DNA from: Pigoraptor vietnamica
Taxonomy: Eukaryota > Opisthokonta > Filasterea
Length of the DNA stretch: 20,211 nt
Assembly (NCBI GenBank): GCA_943704525.1
Contig: CALSCQ010002515.1
Location: 1-20,211 of the forward strand
Reading direction: 5' to 3'
Positions within the stretch are counted from its first letter, which is position 1; each line of letters begins with the position of its first letter. Positions 1 to 10,319 of the stretch are shown here, piece by piece. Under the pieces are notes generated by a model. The model had not been told where the DNA came from. It saw only the letters and a program-made list of their open reading frames with translations, and did not search any database. A program made the translations under genes and the position numbers.

Positions 1-6
1 AAACAG

Positions 7-84
7 AGTGAGAGAGACAGAGAGAGAAACAGAGAGACAGAGAGACAGAGAGAGACAGAGAGAGAGAGCGAGCGAGAGGGAGAG

Positions 85-161
<77 letters not shown>

Positions 162-180
162 CAGAGAGACAGAGAGAGAG
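7..180. repeat. GA-rich microsatellite
   Basis: An almost pure purine tract of GA dinucleotides broken by CAGA and GCGA units. It runs from the left edge and ends abruptly at about position 180. The open frame that crosses it encodes only Glu/Arg repeats and is not a gene. If the minus-strand exon at 223-367 is real, this tract probably lies in that gene's first intron. Confidence 0.95.
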
Positions 181-222
181 ACTCGTAAAAAGGAAACACC
201 ACAATGAGCATTCGAACCGCAC

Positions 223-367
223 CTTCGTCAACGCGCGCAACTTTGGGCCGCTCATTCGTCTCGTCACTCGCGTCATCGCCGTGCTTCCTCTTGCGCACCC
301 CATCCTGCCTCTGATGCTCCTCATCGTCGCGACGCGACGACGCGCCAGCATCGCTACTGGCATCCAT
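223..367 (-). CDS. Probable first exon of a minus-strand gene running off the left edge (hypothetical, highly charged N-terminus)
   Basis: Seen: on the minus strand an ATG at 367-365 opens 48 codons of very hydrophilic sequence, rich in Asp, Glu, Arg and Lys. It includes a basic patch VRKRKHGDD and ends KVARVDE. A donor-like AAG|GTGCGG follows at 223/222 in phase 1. Beyond it the frame turns hydrophobic and enters the GA microsatellite, as expected for an intron. Inference: this is the N-terminus of a protein whose remaining exons lie left of the window. The basic patch could serve as a nuclear localisation signal, but no family is recognisable. It would be transcribed divergently from the transporter gene at 1054. 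The alternative is chance open frame in GC-rich DNA. The sharp change of composition at the donor favours a real exon, but the evidence is modest. Confidence 0.42.
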
Positions 368-557
368 CGCCACAGAAACGAAATTCGGGGATGCGTCGCA
401 GCATCCAAGTTGAAAGTTGATGATTCAGCACACATGTCACATGATCCCTTGTCGTGAATATGTTACCAAGTACCTGCATCATCTAACTCTCAGTCGTATT
501 GTGAACGCGTGAGCACTGATGCATTTGAAACTGCAGTGCCGACCGATGTCCGGGCGC

Positions 558-588
558 CGCCGCCGGCCGCTCTGGGAGGCCGGCGGCG
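558..588. repeat. GC-only inverted repeat (11-bp stem, 9-nt loop)
   Basis: The arms CGCCGCCGGCC (558-568) and GGCCGGCGGCG (578-588) are perfectly complementary around a 9-base loop. Part of the arm sequence (GCCGGCC) recurs just downstream at about 594-600. The function is unknown. It lies in the region shared by two divergently oriented genes. Confidence 0.8.
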
Positions 589-898
589 CGATCGCCGGCC
601 TGAAAGGCGGCAGTGACAATCCCTTGTAAGCAGTATCTCTTCGTCGCTTCCGTCGTTCTTCCTCGCGTTCTACCTTCGCTACCGCTTCGCTCTACGTTCG
701 CCTACGCTCCGTACGCGTCTACGCTTCGTTTATTCGCATTCGCTTCAAGATTCGCTTTTGCCAAGTTCGTTTCCCGGCGTCGATTTTTCCACTTCGCGCG
801 CACGTCACGACCGTCTGATCGATCCTTCCGAGCGCTCGCTAGCTTCGCAGCATCTCGTAACACCATATGTAGCACACCCTTTCCACGTACATTCACAC

Positions 899-940
899 GC
901 CACGCATACACACACACGCATACACACATACATACATACA

Positions 941-978
<38 letters not shown>

Positions 979-998
979 CGCACGCACGCGCACACACA
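899..998. repeat. CA/CATA microsatellite
   Basis: An imperfect CA repeat on the plus strand, mixed with CATA and CACG units. It lies about 55-155 bases upstream of the transporter start codon, in the likely 5' untranslated or promoter region. Open frames through it are artefacts. Confidence 0.93.
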
Positions 999-1053
999 GA
1001 GAACACGGCGCTCTTGGTGTCTGATAACGGTGCTGAAGGCGTCGCAGCGGAAA

Positions 1054-3401
1054 ATGTCGCTGCGTGGCGGTCGCTCAAAATACCGCAGGCTCACCTCCAA
1101 CGATGGCTTTGACTTCGCCAACGACATCACAAATGCGCTCGACGACGATGTCGACGAGAACGGAGGCGTGGAGAGCATCGTGGACACTGTGGCGGCGCCG
1201 AACAAGCGGGCCATTCCGCGCGCACGCAGCCTCGAGTTGTTGAGCGACGGCGATGATGTGCTTTTCGGCACCGAGGACCACGATCGGCTGTTTGAGCGGC
1301 CAGACGCCCCACTTCGACTGTCGGAACCGCACGGCGACGGCGACGACGCGTTCGATGACCCGGAGCGCGTGCGGGCGCTCGTCCGCAAGGTCACGTGGCG
1401 CATCCTTCCGTTTCTCATGGTGTTGTACATTGCGGCGTTTTTGGACCGCGCGAACTTGTCGAACGCGAAGAAGACCATGTCAACCGACCTGCATCTCACG
1501 GAGACGGACTATGGGCTGGCGGCGTCCTTCTTCTTTGTCTCGTACATTATATTTGAGGTGCCCAGCAACCTGATGCTCGAGGTGGGTCTTCTGCGCCCAC
1601 TAAGCCCGCTGTCAGTCGCACACAGAGCATCTCGTGCTCTTGTTTCCTGTGTGTGGCTTGTAATGAAGTGCGTGCCATGTGCTGTGTGTGCGGTGTCTGA
1701 TGCAGCAAATTCCTCACTCTCTCCATGTGCCTGCAGCGCGTGCCTGCGCGTGCGTGGATCGCGCGAATCATTCTCACGTGGGGAGTGATATCGACGCTGA
1801 CAATGTTCGTCAGCAACAGGGCCTCGCTCATGGTGGGTCCCACCGAAGCATTCGTGCGTGCGTGCGCACGTTCTTACTTCTCCGTGGACTGACACCAGGC
1901 CCATTTGCCTGTAGGCGGTTCGCTTTTTCCTCGGAATGGCTGAGGCCGGGTGAGTAGTGCTCGTCACTGCTTTGCCCTACTTGCGCATTGCAATCGATGG
2001 CCTGTCGGTATCGTGCTTACGCGCGTGTGACTGCACTACCCCAAATCACACACACACACACACACACACACACCCTCGATCGCGTTCGTCTTACGCGCGC
2101 TTGTCTTCATTTTCGCCTCCAGCTTTTTTCCCGGCGTCGTCTTTTACCTCACGCGCTGGTTCTCTCCGACGGAGCGCGGCCATCGCATGGCCGTGTTCTA
2201 CTCTGCGCAGACGATCGCGGGCGTGCTGGGCGGCTTCCTTGCCTTCTTCATTCTCCAAATGGACGGCCTCCGTGGCCTGCACGGCTGGCAGTGGCTGTTC
2301 TTGCTCGAAGGATTGCCGACGATTGTTCTCGGACTACTCACCATCTGCGTGTTGCCGGAGACGCCGAACGACGCCGGTTGGCTCACGCCCGCGGAGCGCC
2401 GCTTTCTCACGCAGCGCGCGCGCGGGTTCCAGAGCTATGCGACCATCGTGCACGGCGGTGTCGACGACGCGGAGGGAGAGCAGGTCGAGATGGCGGAGCT
2501 GGACCACGCAGGACACACGGCGGGGAAGGGCGCGTCGTCTCTCCATCCGTCCACATGGGCCGCCGCGTGGGAGCGCGCGAAGCACTGCCTGCGCGACCCC
2601 CTCACGTGGGCGTTCTGCGTCGTCAACCTGTTCAGTCTTATGCCGGTGTACTGCATGAGCTTCTTCATGCCAAGCATCATCGCGGAGTTTGGGACGGGCG
2701 ATCTCGCGTCGAACATCCTCTCGGTTATTCCGTACGGCGTTGCGACGGCCGCGATGATTCTCAACGCGCGACACTCGGACAGGACGGTGTGTGGCTATTT
2801 GTTGCGTGCGCGCATGTCTGTCGACCCTTGTTTGGGTTGGCTCACATTGTCAGGGTCGGCATGTGTGTGCGCGTGTGACTGTGTGTGCGCGGGGTTTGCA
2901 TACGTATTTTGCATCGAGTTTTTATCCACAGTACCCGCGTCGGACTGGCAAATAGTCTAATGGGGAACTTCGTGTTCGCAGAACGAGCGCTACCTCCACT
3001 CGGTCCTGGCCTACATGACTGGCTGTGGCTCTTTTCTCATCATGACGCTGGTGCCCGAGTCGGCGCACCCGGCCCTCAAGCTGTTCGTCCTCTCGGTCGC
3101 CGCGTCCGGGGTGTGGGCGGGGAAGCCCAGCATGCTCGCGTGGTATTCGACGCACCTCCAGGGTGGCCTCGCGTTCGGACTTGCATTTGTCTTCAGCTGC
3201 GGAAGCGTCGGAGGGCTCATCGCGCCCGTCGTCATGGGCTGGACACGTGACCGCACGAACAGCTACGCGCTCGGCATGGGACTCATTGCCCTGTTTCTGC
3301 TCGTGGCGACGATTGCGGCGACCGTCGTGTACGGAATTACGACCACGCGTGACGCGGCTGCGTTGCGGAGGAAGAGCGAGGAGACCGAGCCACAGGACTA
3401 A
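1054..3401 (+). CDS. Major facilitator superfamily transporter, anion:cation symporter (Dal5/allantoate-permease-like) family
   Basis: Spliced from five exons: 1054-1581, 1737-1832, 1915-1949, 2123-2786 and 2982-3401, giving 580 residues. All joins are GT-AG with matching phases (0, 0, 2, 0). The start is the first in-frame ATG. About 110 residues of acidic, Asp-rich cytoplasmic sequence precede TM1 (114-133), which carries the family motif FLDRANLSNAK (129-139). TM2 ends in YIIFEVPSNLML. Further family signatures are RFFLGMAEAGFFPG (211-224), WLFLLEGLPTIVLG (277-290) and VLPETPNDAGWLTPAE. The C-terminal half retains the expected membrane segments, so the protein should be a 12-helix carrier in the plasma or an internal membrane. 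Known members (TC 2.A.1.14) use ion gradients to move organic anions such as allantoate, nicotinate, pantothenate or tartrate. The substrate here cannot be read from sequence. The gene converges on CCDC39, with a 204-base gap between stop codons and no AATAAA in it. Confidence 0.93.
2047..2073. repeat. Short CA microsatellite in transporter intron 3
   Basis: A perfect plus-strand CA run inside the 173-base intron between exons 3 and 4 of the transporter gene. It is followed by the pyrimidine-rich stretch that leads to the acceptor at 2122. Confidence 0.9.
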
Positions 3402-3605
3402 AGAGACCGCGCATTTCCCATCTTCTATGTCTGAACTAGCAAGATCTTGTGTGGGCGACGTGTCCCTCCTCAAAACGCACGCGATGGTTTGTGTCGGCAT
3501 TTGTATAAATGCAAATAGGCACTCGAAACGCACGCACGGCAAGCACAGACGCGAGCACGCAACGCTGACACGCAACACGCCTTCGTACTCCACGCAACAC
3601 GGCCC

Positions 3606-6600
3606 TCATCGCTTTGCGCCAGACCCGCTCGTCGGCCGGCTGCCCGACCGCGACGACGGGTTGCTTGGCTTGGTGGGGGGCTTCGACGCTGCGCCGGAGT
3701 GCGGCCGCGACGGCTGTCCGGTCGACGGGTTGAATCCCATCACTTTCGGCGCCACCGCGCGTGTCTGCTGTGCACCCGGGGCGTACGCGCGCGCACGGGA
3801 CGATGCCGCGGAGAGGGGCTGCGAGACCCCCGAGACGCTGCTGGCGGCCGAGCTCGGGCGAGTGGACGCAACCGAGGAACCGCGCGATGCGGGCTTGCCG
3901 GCGTGCGCGAGCGACGACTGCGACGACGACGAGCCGATGGTCGCCTTCGGAATGCCCGCCTGCTCAAAGAGCATATCGACGGTGTGTCCAATCTCCGGGT
4001 GCTCGTCGGCCACCTTGCTGATGCGCTCCACAATCTGCTGGTTAAACTGCCGCAGCTCCTTCAAACGGAAGTCGCGCTCCTCCGGGGTCTCCTGGTCGCC
4101 CGTCCCGCGCGCCTGGCGGAGGTCGGCGCACAGCTTCGACACAACCTTCGATGCGCGCTCCTTCTTGCCCTTCTGGTCCTCGAGGTCCTTCGCGAGCATC
4201 GCCAACCGCGTCTCGAGGTCGTCCAGGCGCGTCATGTGGTTCGTCTCGTCCTGCGAAAGGTTCGCGAGCGTCTGTTCGAGCGTCTGGAGTTCCTCCTGCA
4301 GTTCCTTAATCTCGCGCCGCTTCGATTTGAACTTGTCCATCGCCCCGCGGTACTGCTCCTCGAGCACGGCCAGCTGCTCCGATTCCTTGCCGTAGAGGTC
4401 GGCCTTCTGGAATGTGCGGCGGAACTGGTCGTTGCGATCATTCATGAGGCGGAGCGTGTTCTCGAGGGCGCGAATCTCCTTCTCGGCCTTGCGAATCTTG
4501 GCGTCGAGGTCGTCGCCCTGCTGTTGAAGCTCCTCCTTCTGCTGGGCCGCGCGGATGAGAAAGTACGCCTGCGACTTCTCCTCCGTCCCGTCCTCAGGCG
4601 CCATCGACGTCACGACAATCTCGTACTTCTTCTTCAGCTTGTCCACCCTGTGCACATCAAGGCGCGCATCCGTCAGACACACACACCAACGGCACACGCT
4701 CACTGTTTGCTTAACTTGCACGCACGCACACGCCCTGACTTTGTCTCCTTTCCTCACCGTTGAAGTCGGTCGCGGAGCTCAATCGACGCGGCATGTCGCT
4801 GTTCCTCGGCGTCCCTCAATTGTGCGCGGAGGAGGTCTTTGTGCGCGTTGATTTCGCCCATTCGCTCCTCCATCGCCTGCCGCAAGTGAAGGCGCCGCTT
4901 CTCGAGCGTCATCACCTCGTCCGCCTTGACGTTGAGCAGTTGTCGCAGGCGGCGCAGCTCAAGCTTGATCACGTTCTCGTCCACCATCATCGACTGCGCG
5001 TGGGAAGACAAATTAAAAATCGGAAACCGTGACGCAAGTGGTACTGACAATAAGGAAGCCGGACACGACCCCCTGACACAAAATGCCTCACACGTGCACG
5101 CACCTGCTTCGAAGACACGAGCTTCTTGAGCTCCCGCGAGGCGCTGTCATTGTGCAGAGTGAGCTCGCCAATCTTGGCCGACAGCGTCTCCTTCTCCGCC
5201 GACGCGCGCTCGAGCTCCCTCTTGGCGTGCCGAATGTCGTCCTGCAGGCGCTTCAGCTGCGTGCTGAGCAGCGTGTGGGTCGACGTCTGCGATTCGAGCT
5301 CCTTCGTCAGCTCCTCGATGCGCGCCTTCATCGCGCGCTCCTCCTCGTCCGTCCGCTCGCCCTGCAGCCGCGCAATCTTGCGCTCCAGCTGCTGAAGCTG
5401 AAACTCCTGGCTGTAGATAAGCTCCTGCTGCTTGAGCGTCTCGGCGTCGAGCTTGTAAATCTTGCTCGTGAGATTCTTGCTCGCCGCCTGCATGCACGCG
5501 GAGAGTGCAATGGTGAGATGGGAGGAGCCGGACACGCGCGTTATCGCAACAATGTCACGCGGACAAGACGCGCAACGGATTGTAATATTCGGAGTAGCCC
5601 CCATGCGCATGCGCCAAAGAATCGCGCGCACGCAAGACACACACCTGCGTCCCCTGAATCTCGTGGAGGAGGTTCGTCTCGTCCTGCTTGAGCGCGAAGA
5701 CCTCCTGCGACTTCTTAAAGTGCGACTCCTTGAGGTGGCGAAGCTCGCGCTCAATCTCGTGCACGCGCGCCTCCTCCTGCCGGTGGAGCTCCTCCAGCTT
5801 CTTCGCCTTCTCCTCCATCGACATGGCCGAGCTCACGGCCTCCTGCAGGTTCTGCTTCGCGACGAGCAGCTGCTTCTGCGTGTGGTCCAGGCGACGCTTC
5901 TTCTCCGTAATCTCGTTGCGCAGCTGCGTCACCTCCGCGCGCCGACTCGTCAGGTCCGTCGACGTCTTCCCCAGCGTGCTCCGCAGCGCCTCCACCTCGT
6001 CCTGAAACTGAATCAGCGCGCTCTCCGCGTCCATGTGGTCCTGGCGCAGCTTCCCCGCCTGACGCTCCGCCGTCGCAATCTTGCGCTCGGCCTCTTGGTT
6101 GTTCTCGACCTCCTGCGCGAGAAACCGCTGCTTCTCCTTAATCTCCTCCTCGCGCTTACGAATGTCCTGCTTCAGCCGCGCAAACTCCGCCGAGCACATC
6201 TGGATCTCCGCGTCGCGCTTCTGCATCTGCTCGATCGCCGACTCCCACTGGCGGATGAGGTCCTGCCGCTCCTGGTGAATCTGGCGAAACGCAATGCCGC
6301 TCTTCTCGAGTTCGACGTGCGCCGACTGCGTCTCGGTCACCTCGGCGTCGAGGTCCTTCTTCGCGCGCGACACCTCCTGCGTGAGGCGCTCGATCTGCAG
6401 CGACAGCTCCTTAATCTTCGACTCGTCCGCGCGCGCGTACCGCATCAGCGTCATGGCGTCCTCCTCCTTCTGCCTCGCCTTCTGCGCCCACTGCTCGAGC
6501 TCCTGCTGGTCCATGTTCATCTGCGCCTTCATGGCGTCGAGCCGCTGGTTGCCCTTGAAGATGCTGTTCTGAATGACGTTGATCTTGTCCTGCAGCTCGA

Positions 6601-7321
6601 CAATCTCCGTGGAGATGCGGCGCATCTCGTTCTTGAGGCGCCCTTCCTCACGCTCGGCGAGCTGCTTGAGGTGGTCCTCGGTTTCGATCTCCTTCGTCTT
6701 CGCATTCCAGATGCCCTACACAATGCAGAGCACATAACGAGAGTTAGCGGTTGAGGGAGAGAGAGTGGTCTGAAAGGCACCTTCGGTTGAGGGAGAGCGG
6801 ACGGACAAGCAAGAAGGTGCGTCGCGCAATTCGTGGACGCCAATATCGGCCGGCGAGGGAGAAGCGCACACGCACTCGCACGCACAAAGCACGCCACCAT
6901 GTGAACACACTCCATTATTTCGAGCACAAACAAACAGCCGAATAGAAAGCGAAACAGCGCAGCGCACACACCTGCGTGTGCAAGAGCTCCTGCTGCACGT
7001 TGCGGAGGTGGTCGTTCATCAACGTGATGCGCTCCGTGTTCTCCTCGATTTCAGCCTCAATCGCCGTCAGCAGCCGCTCCTTGTCTTTCACCTAAGCACA
7101 CACACCGCGCGAGTCAACAACAGGGTGCACCCGCGCCAATGAGCCGCAGTGACAACGCCTCTCTAATAACACCACAATCGCCACTCAAATGCCAAGTACT
7201 GCATAGCAACCCACACTTCGTAGCGCATTTACGATTAAAATTCTGCACAAACCTCCTTGTCCAACTTCTGGTTCTCGAGGTTGGCAAAGGCCGGCATCGT
7301 CGCAAGGTCGAACTCGTCCAT
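3606..7321 (-). CDS. CCDC39: CCDC39 (FAP59) axonemal ruler coiled-coil protein
   Basis: Six exons in gene order: 7321-7253, 7091-6972, 6715-5645, 5487-5104, 4993-4758 and 4647-3606. They give 973 residues, close to human CCDC39 (about 940). All introns are GT-AG, phases 0,0,0,0,2. Exons 1-5 and most of 6 are coiled coil. As I recall the human protein, matching blocks include MDEFDLATMPAFANLENQKL at the start, LKQQELIYSQEFQLQQLERK in exon 4 and GDDLDAKIRKAEKEIRALEN near residue 672. Residues from about 865 on form a Ser/Pro/Arg-rich tail, as in animals. Known role: with CCDC40 (FAP172) it forms the 96-nm ruler along doublet microtubules that places inner dynein arms, nexin links and radial spokes. 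It implies that the organism makes motile cilia. No frameshift or stop interrupts it. A likely X-box lies about 375 bases upstream, and the STPG2-like gene is upstream on the same strand. Confidence 0.97.
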
Positions 7322-7974
7322 TTTCGCGAGGCTTACGCGCGCGCGGCGCGGGCGACGCAGCTAAACGACGAACGAAGACTATGTGCCACCGAGGACCCTC
7401 CTGACCGCCCAACGAATCGCTTTTCGACCGCTTTCACACCGCACTGCCCCGAAGTCCTCCGTACCACATGCGACCACAGCCGGTGCAATAGGACGTCGCT
7501 GTGTGTGCGTGCGTGGACGAGAAACAACGGCCCTCTGCCTCTCAATCGCTCTTAATCGCACGTGAACTTTTGCCTGCTGAATGATATGACAGCAACATTC
7601 CTGACCCACCCGGTCCATCAGATTGAAAATGAGTACACGATGATTGCAAAAATACTGGCTGAATTTCAAATCAAATGGTGCTCAATGTCTGCGGGTTGCC
7701 ATGACGATCATAACTTGCGCTACCCCGGATGCGTTACTAATCAGAGCCGGTTACTCCGAGGGCGTGTGACGTGGGGTCAATTTTCGCAGGCACCACAGGG
7801 CCGGGCAAGGTCCCCACTCTTTTGCACCTCAGCTCCCGCCGCGCCGTTGTTGTCCCAATCGCAGGGAATGGAAGCGTCGCCCATTGCATGTGCGCATACA
7901 TACCCATCGATCTGCCACTCTGAGCTGTAAAATATGTTTGCGACAACAGATGTTCTCCACCAAAATCCCATACT
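7322..7974. other. Intergenic region: CCDC39 promoter and STPG2-like 3' flank
   Basis: About 650 bases between two head-to-tail minus-strand genes. The part from about 7560 to 7720 is clearly more AT-rich than the surrounding coding DNA. It contains an X-box-like element (7695-7708). A plus-strand frame of about 120 codons crosses 7562-7930, but it lacks an ATG start and any recognisable motif. No tRNA-like cloverleaf, AATAAA signal or transposon end was seen. Confidence 0.6.
7695..7708 (-). promoter_or_regulatory. X-box-like (RFX-type) element upstream of CCDC39
   Basis: On the minus strand the sequence reads ATCGTC AT GGCAAC. The GGCAAC half matches the RGYAAC half-site exactly with a 2-base spacer, and the other half matches GTNRCC at four of six positions. 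X-boxes bind RFX factors and mark ciliary genes in animals. This one lies about 375 bases upstream of the CCDC39 ATG, farther than is typical. Confidence 0.35.
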
Positions 7975-10015
7975 TTACATGACCATTGGCTGGCCCAGCG
8001 TGACATTGTGTGAGGGGTGGTACACAGAGTCCATATACACCGGGCTGAGTTCGTACGCGCCGGGACCAGGCACGACTTCCGCCGTCGCCTTAAACCGCCG
8101 ATCCTGTTGTTGATGCGATGAAAGGACACACGAAGGATCAGCCTCAACTCACGGCGAGAACATCGACTCAGCCCCCCACGAGTGCTCAAAGGATGAGAGC
8201 GCACTAGATAGCACCCACCTTGGACACGAACACGCCGCCCTTCTCCGTGAACGGCATCTTTTGTTCGTATGCGCCGGGACCAGGCGCAATGGACTCGCGT
8301 TCGGGGGCTGTTGTGCGAAACCCAAGTTGAGCATACAATTGGACATCTTTCTCCACATTGTCATGGAGTGGAAGGCGGACACTTACGGAGAGTAACGTCC
8401 GCGCGCTTCGCATATCGCGGCGCTGACGAGAGAAATCCGCCCGGCGGCGGGTGGCGAAGGCGTACGCGCGTCCGCGGTCCCTTGTGGTCTGGCGCGACGG
8501 CCTCGTAGGACATGGCCACGTCGTACGACCCTGGGGACGGCGCCTCGACTGCGAACGCGAGAACCGTTAGCGTTTTACAGCTCAGGAAAATTGACATTGC
8601 GCGCGACGGGGAAAACTGGCTAGCGAAAGGACAATTTCACGCCATCTCGTGAGAGGGGCCAAGCGATGGTCGAACCCCTCACCCTTCGGCACGAATCCGA
8701 GGCGCTCGGCGTGCGATGCAAACGCCGCGCTGGGCTTCTTGGCCCGCCGTCCGGCACTTCCGGTGTGTGTGACGTTGTAGTCGCCTGGCCCCGGAATGCG
8801 CTCGTCCTTCTTAATCCACACGGGCACACGCCGCGCCCCGCTGCCAAAAGCGCCGCGCTGGTACTCATTCTTGACGTCCGTCGTGATGGCATAGATCTGC
8901 ACGAAATCAACCGTCAGCCACGCAAAAGGTGAGATGGAAAAACAGATTGCAAAAGCGACTGCGTGAGTGCTACTCACATTTGCCCGCTCGTAAGCACCGG
9001 GGCCGGGTGCCTCGGCGGCGGGGTCCACAAATCGCTGCGACGTCACGTTGAACGGCGTCAGCGCGGCTGTGGGCTTCTTGGCGGCGATCTTGAGCGCGCG
9101 TCGCGGGTCCTCGTACGCGCCGGGACCCGGCGTCTTCAACATCTCGGGGGCCAGCACGTCCTTGTGGTCCGGCTCTGTCGCGCGCTTGCTTGTCGACCCG
9201 AACTTTTGCACCTCAGGCCGCAGGCGGGCCTTCTTGGGCGGATCCGTCACGTTGTACGCGCCCGGTCCCGGCACCGCCCGCCGCTGCTCCTCCGACGACA
9301 CGAGCTCGTGGTAGCGCTGCTGTTTTGACTTGAAGCACGGCATCGGCCTCCCCGTCTCGTCCACCTGAATTGCCTTGACGACGTTCGCAACATCGTACGC
9401 GCCGGGCCCGGGACCCTCCGTTGGCTGGTACTGCACGCCACGCTTCGCGCGCGACTTGCCAAAGCTCGGCGCTTTACCTGTCGCGATCGACGATTGCTGG
9501 CCTGTCGTTCCGGCGAAGGGATCTCGAGGAGGGGGCTGCTGCTGAATCAGCTTCCCGTCGGGGCCTTCCTCGTACCCATTTGCCTGTCCGACAGTGGGAA
9601 TCGACGGCGGCGACACCTTGCGCACCCACTGCACGCCGGACCGCCGAGGCGCGGGTTCGGTCCCTCGTTTCACGGCGAAGTTGTCAATGTCACGGGGTAC
9701 CGAGTACGCGCCGGGTCCGGGAATAGTCTCCGCCTTGGTCGCAAAGCGCTCGCGCTTGTTGGCTCCAAACTTTGGGCCTCGCGGGGATACCGGCGCAGAC
9801 ACCACGTCCGCGGCGTAATATCCCGGTCCTGGGACCGTCGTCATGTTTGGAATGTCGTCGAATGTGGACCGTGGCGTCATGCTGTTGAATGGCGCGATGC
9901 CAATGGACGCCTGCCGCCTTCGCGCGGGAACGAGGGCATCGTACGCACCGGGGCCCACATCGCGTGGAGTGTGGAAGCTGACGAGCGCAGTATCACGCGG
10001 GGCGCGGGAATACAT
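7975..10015 (-). CDS. STPG2: STPG2-like sperm-tail PG-rich repeat (SHIPPO) protein
   Basis: Five exons in gene order: 10015-8978, 8896-8683, 8548-8387, 8307-8219 and 8103-7975. Phases are 0,1,1,0, giving 543 residues. It holds eleven PGPGxY-type repeats, among them VGPGAYD (20-26), VPGPGYY, IPGPGAYS, VPGPGAYNV, IPGPGDYNV, APSPGSYDV and VPGPGAYELS. Most are spaced by short stretches with sapRF-like motifs. The N-terminus MYSRAPR and an internal NGYEE...QQPPPRD block recall vertebrate STPG2 from memory. A family assignment to STPGR is firm; orthology to STPG2 is likely but unproven. Proteins of this repeat family bind inside or along doublet and singlet microtubules of flagella. The start is the first ATG after an in-frame TAA at about 10083. 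Intron 1 (8897-8977) is 81 bases, in frame and stop-free, so retention would add 27 residues. SMC4 is divergent upstream. Confidence 0.92.
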
Positions 10016-10131
10016 CTTCTCAAAGGGCGGCGTTCGCCGTTGGAATGAGAAGGTGTTCTGCCGCCGCGCCCTTCGTGGCGCTTACACTTGCACGTAGGAT
10101 CGCCCGTGTACCTGACTGTCTATGGACGACA

Positions 10132-10150
10132 GTCTCCCCAAGCAACCAAT
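10132..10150 (+). promoter_or_regulatory. X-box-like element abutting a CCAAT box
   Basis: GTCTCC CCA AGCAAC (10132-10146) matches the RFX X-box pattern GTNRCC N1-3 RGYAAC at all but one defined position. A CCAAT pentamer (10146-10150) overlaps its last base. It lies about 117 bases upstream of the STPG2-like ATG, the usual distance for a ciliary X-box. Binding is inferred, not shown. Confidence 0.45.
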
Positions 10151-10152
10151 GT

Positions 10153-10173
10153 CCCACTAGTAATAGTAGTGGG
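10153..10173. repeat. Small inverted repeat next to the CCAAT box
   Basis: CCCACTA (10153-10159) and TAGTGGG (10167-10173) are perfect complements around a 7-base loop. It may be a dimeric factor site or chance. Confidence 0.5.
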
Positions 10174-10319
10174 ATGCCACACTCGCGTGAGTTTTTGTCG
10201 TTTGGTCCGCGTGAGAGAAGTACTTTGTCGTGGTCGCCGTGACCTGCGCATCTCGTGCACACATCAATCCACTCGCTCACACACACAGTTGCTGTTGGAT
10301 ACGGCTATTTTTAGAACAC

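Larger units (their letters stand above)
368..1053. other. Intergenic region upstream of the transporter gene
   Basis: About 690 bases between the putative minus-strand exon and the transporter ATG. It holds a strong GC hairpin (558-588), a TTCGC-rich stretch (about 673-755, with hits at 675, 686 and 697 spaced 11 bases apart) and a CA-rich microsatellite (about 899-998). No convincing coding exon, TATA box or RNA gene was found. The transporter frame stays open upstream of 1054, but that part encodes low-complexity Phe/Arg/Ser and poly-Thr/His sequence with no upstream ATG, so I treat it as noncoding. Confidence 0.7.

Noticed and set aside
8-457. Plus-strand open frame of 149 codons of Glu/Arg repeats
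   Set aside because: It is the translation of the GA microsatellite and its flank; no ATG context or non-repetitive domain supports it.
613-1053. Upstream in-frame extension of the transporter
   Set aside because: It lacks an ATG start and encodes low-complexity and CA-repeat-derived sequence. The family does not need it.
3699-4763. 354-codon plus-strand frame opposite the CCDC39 C-terminus
   Set aside because: Same kind of shadow; it crosses a CCDC39 intron boundary with no change of character and has no recognisable motif.
5462-6754. 430-codon plus-strand frame opposite CCDC39
   Set aside because: An antisense shadow of GC-rich coiled-coil codons (Leu/Arg-rich), with no motif; the minus-strand frame matches CCDC39 throughout.
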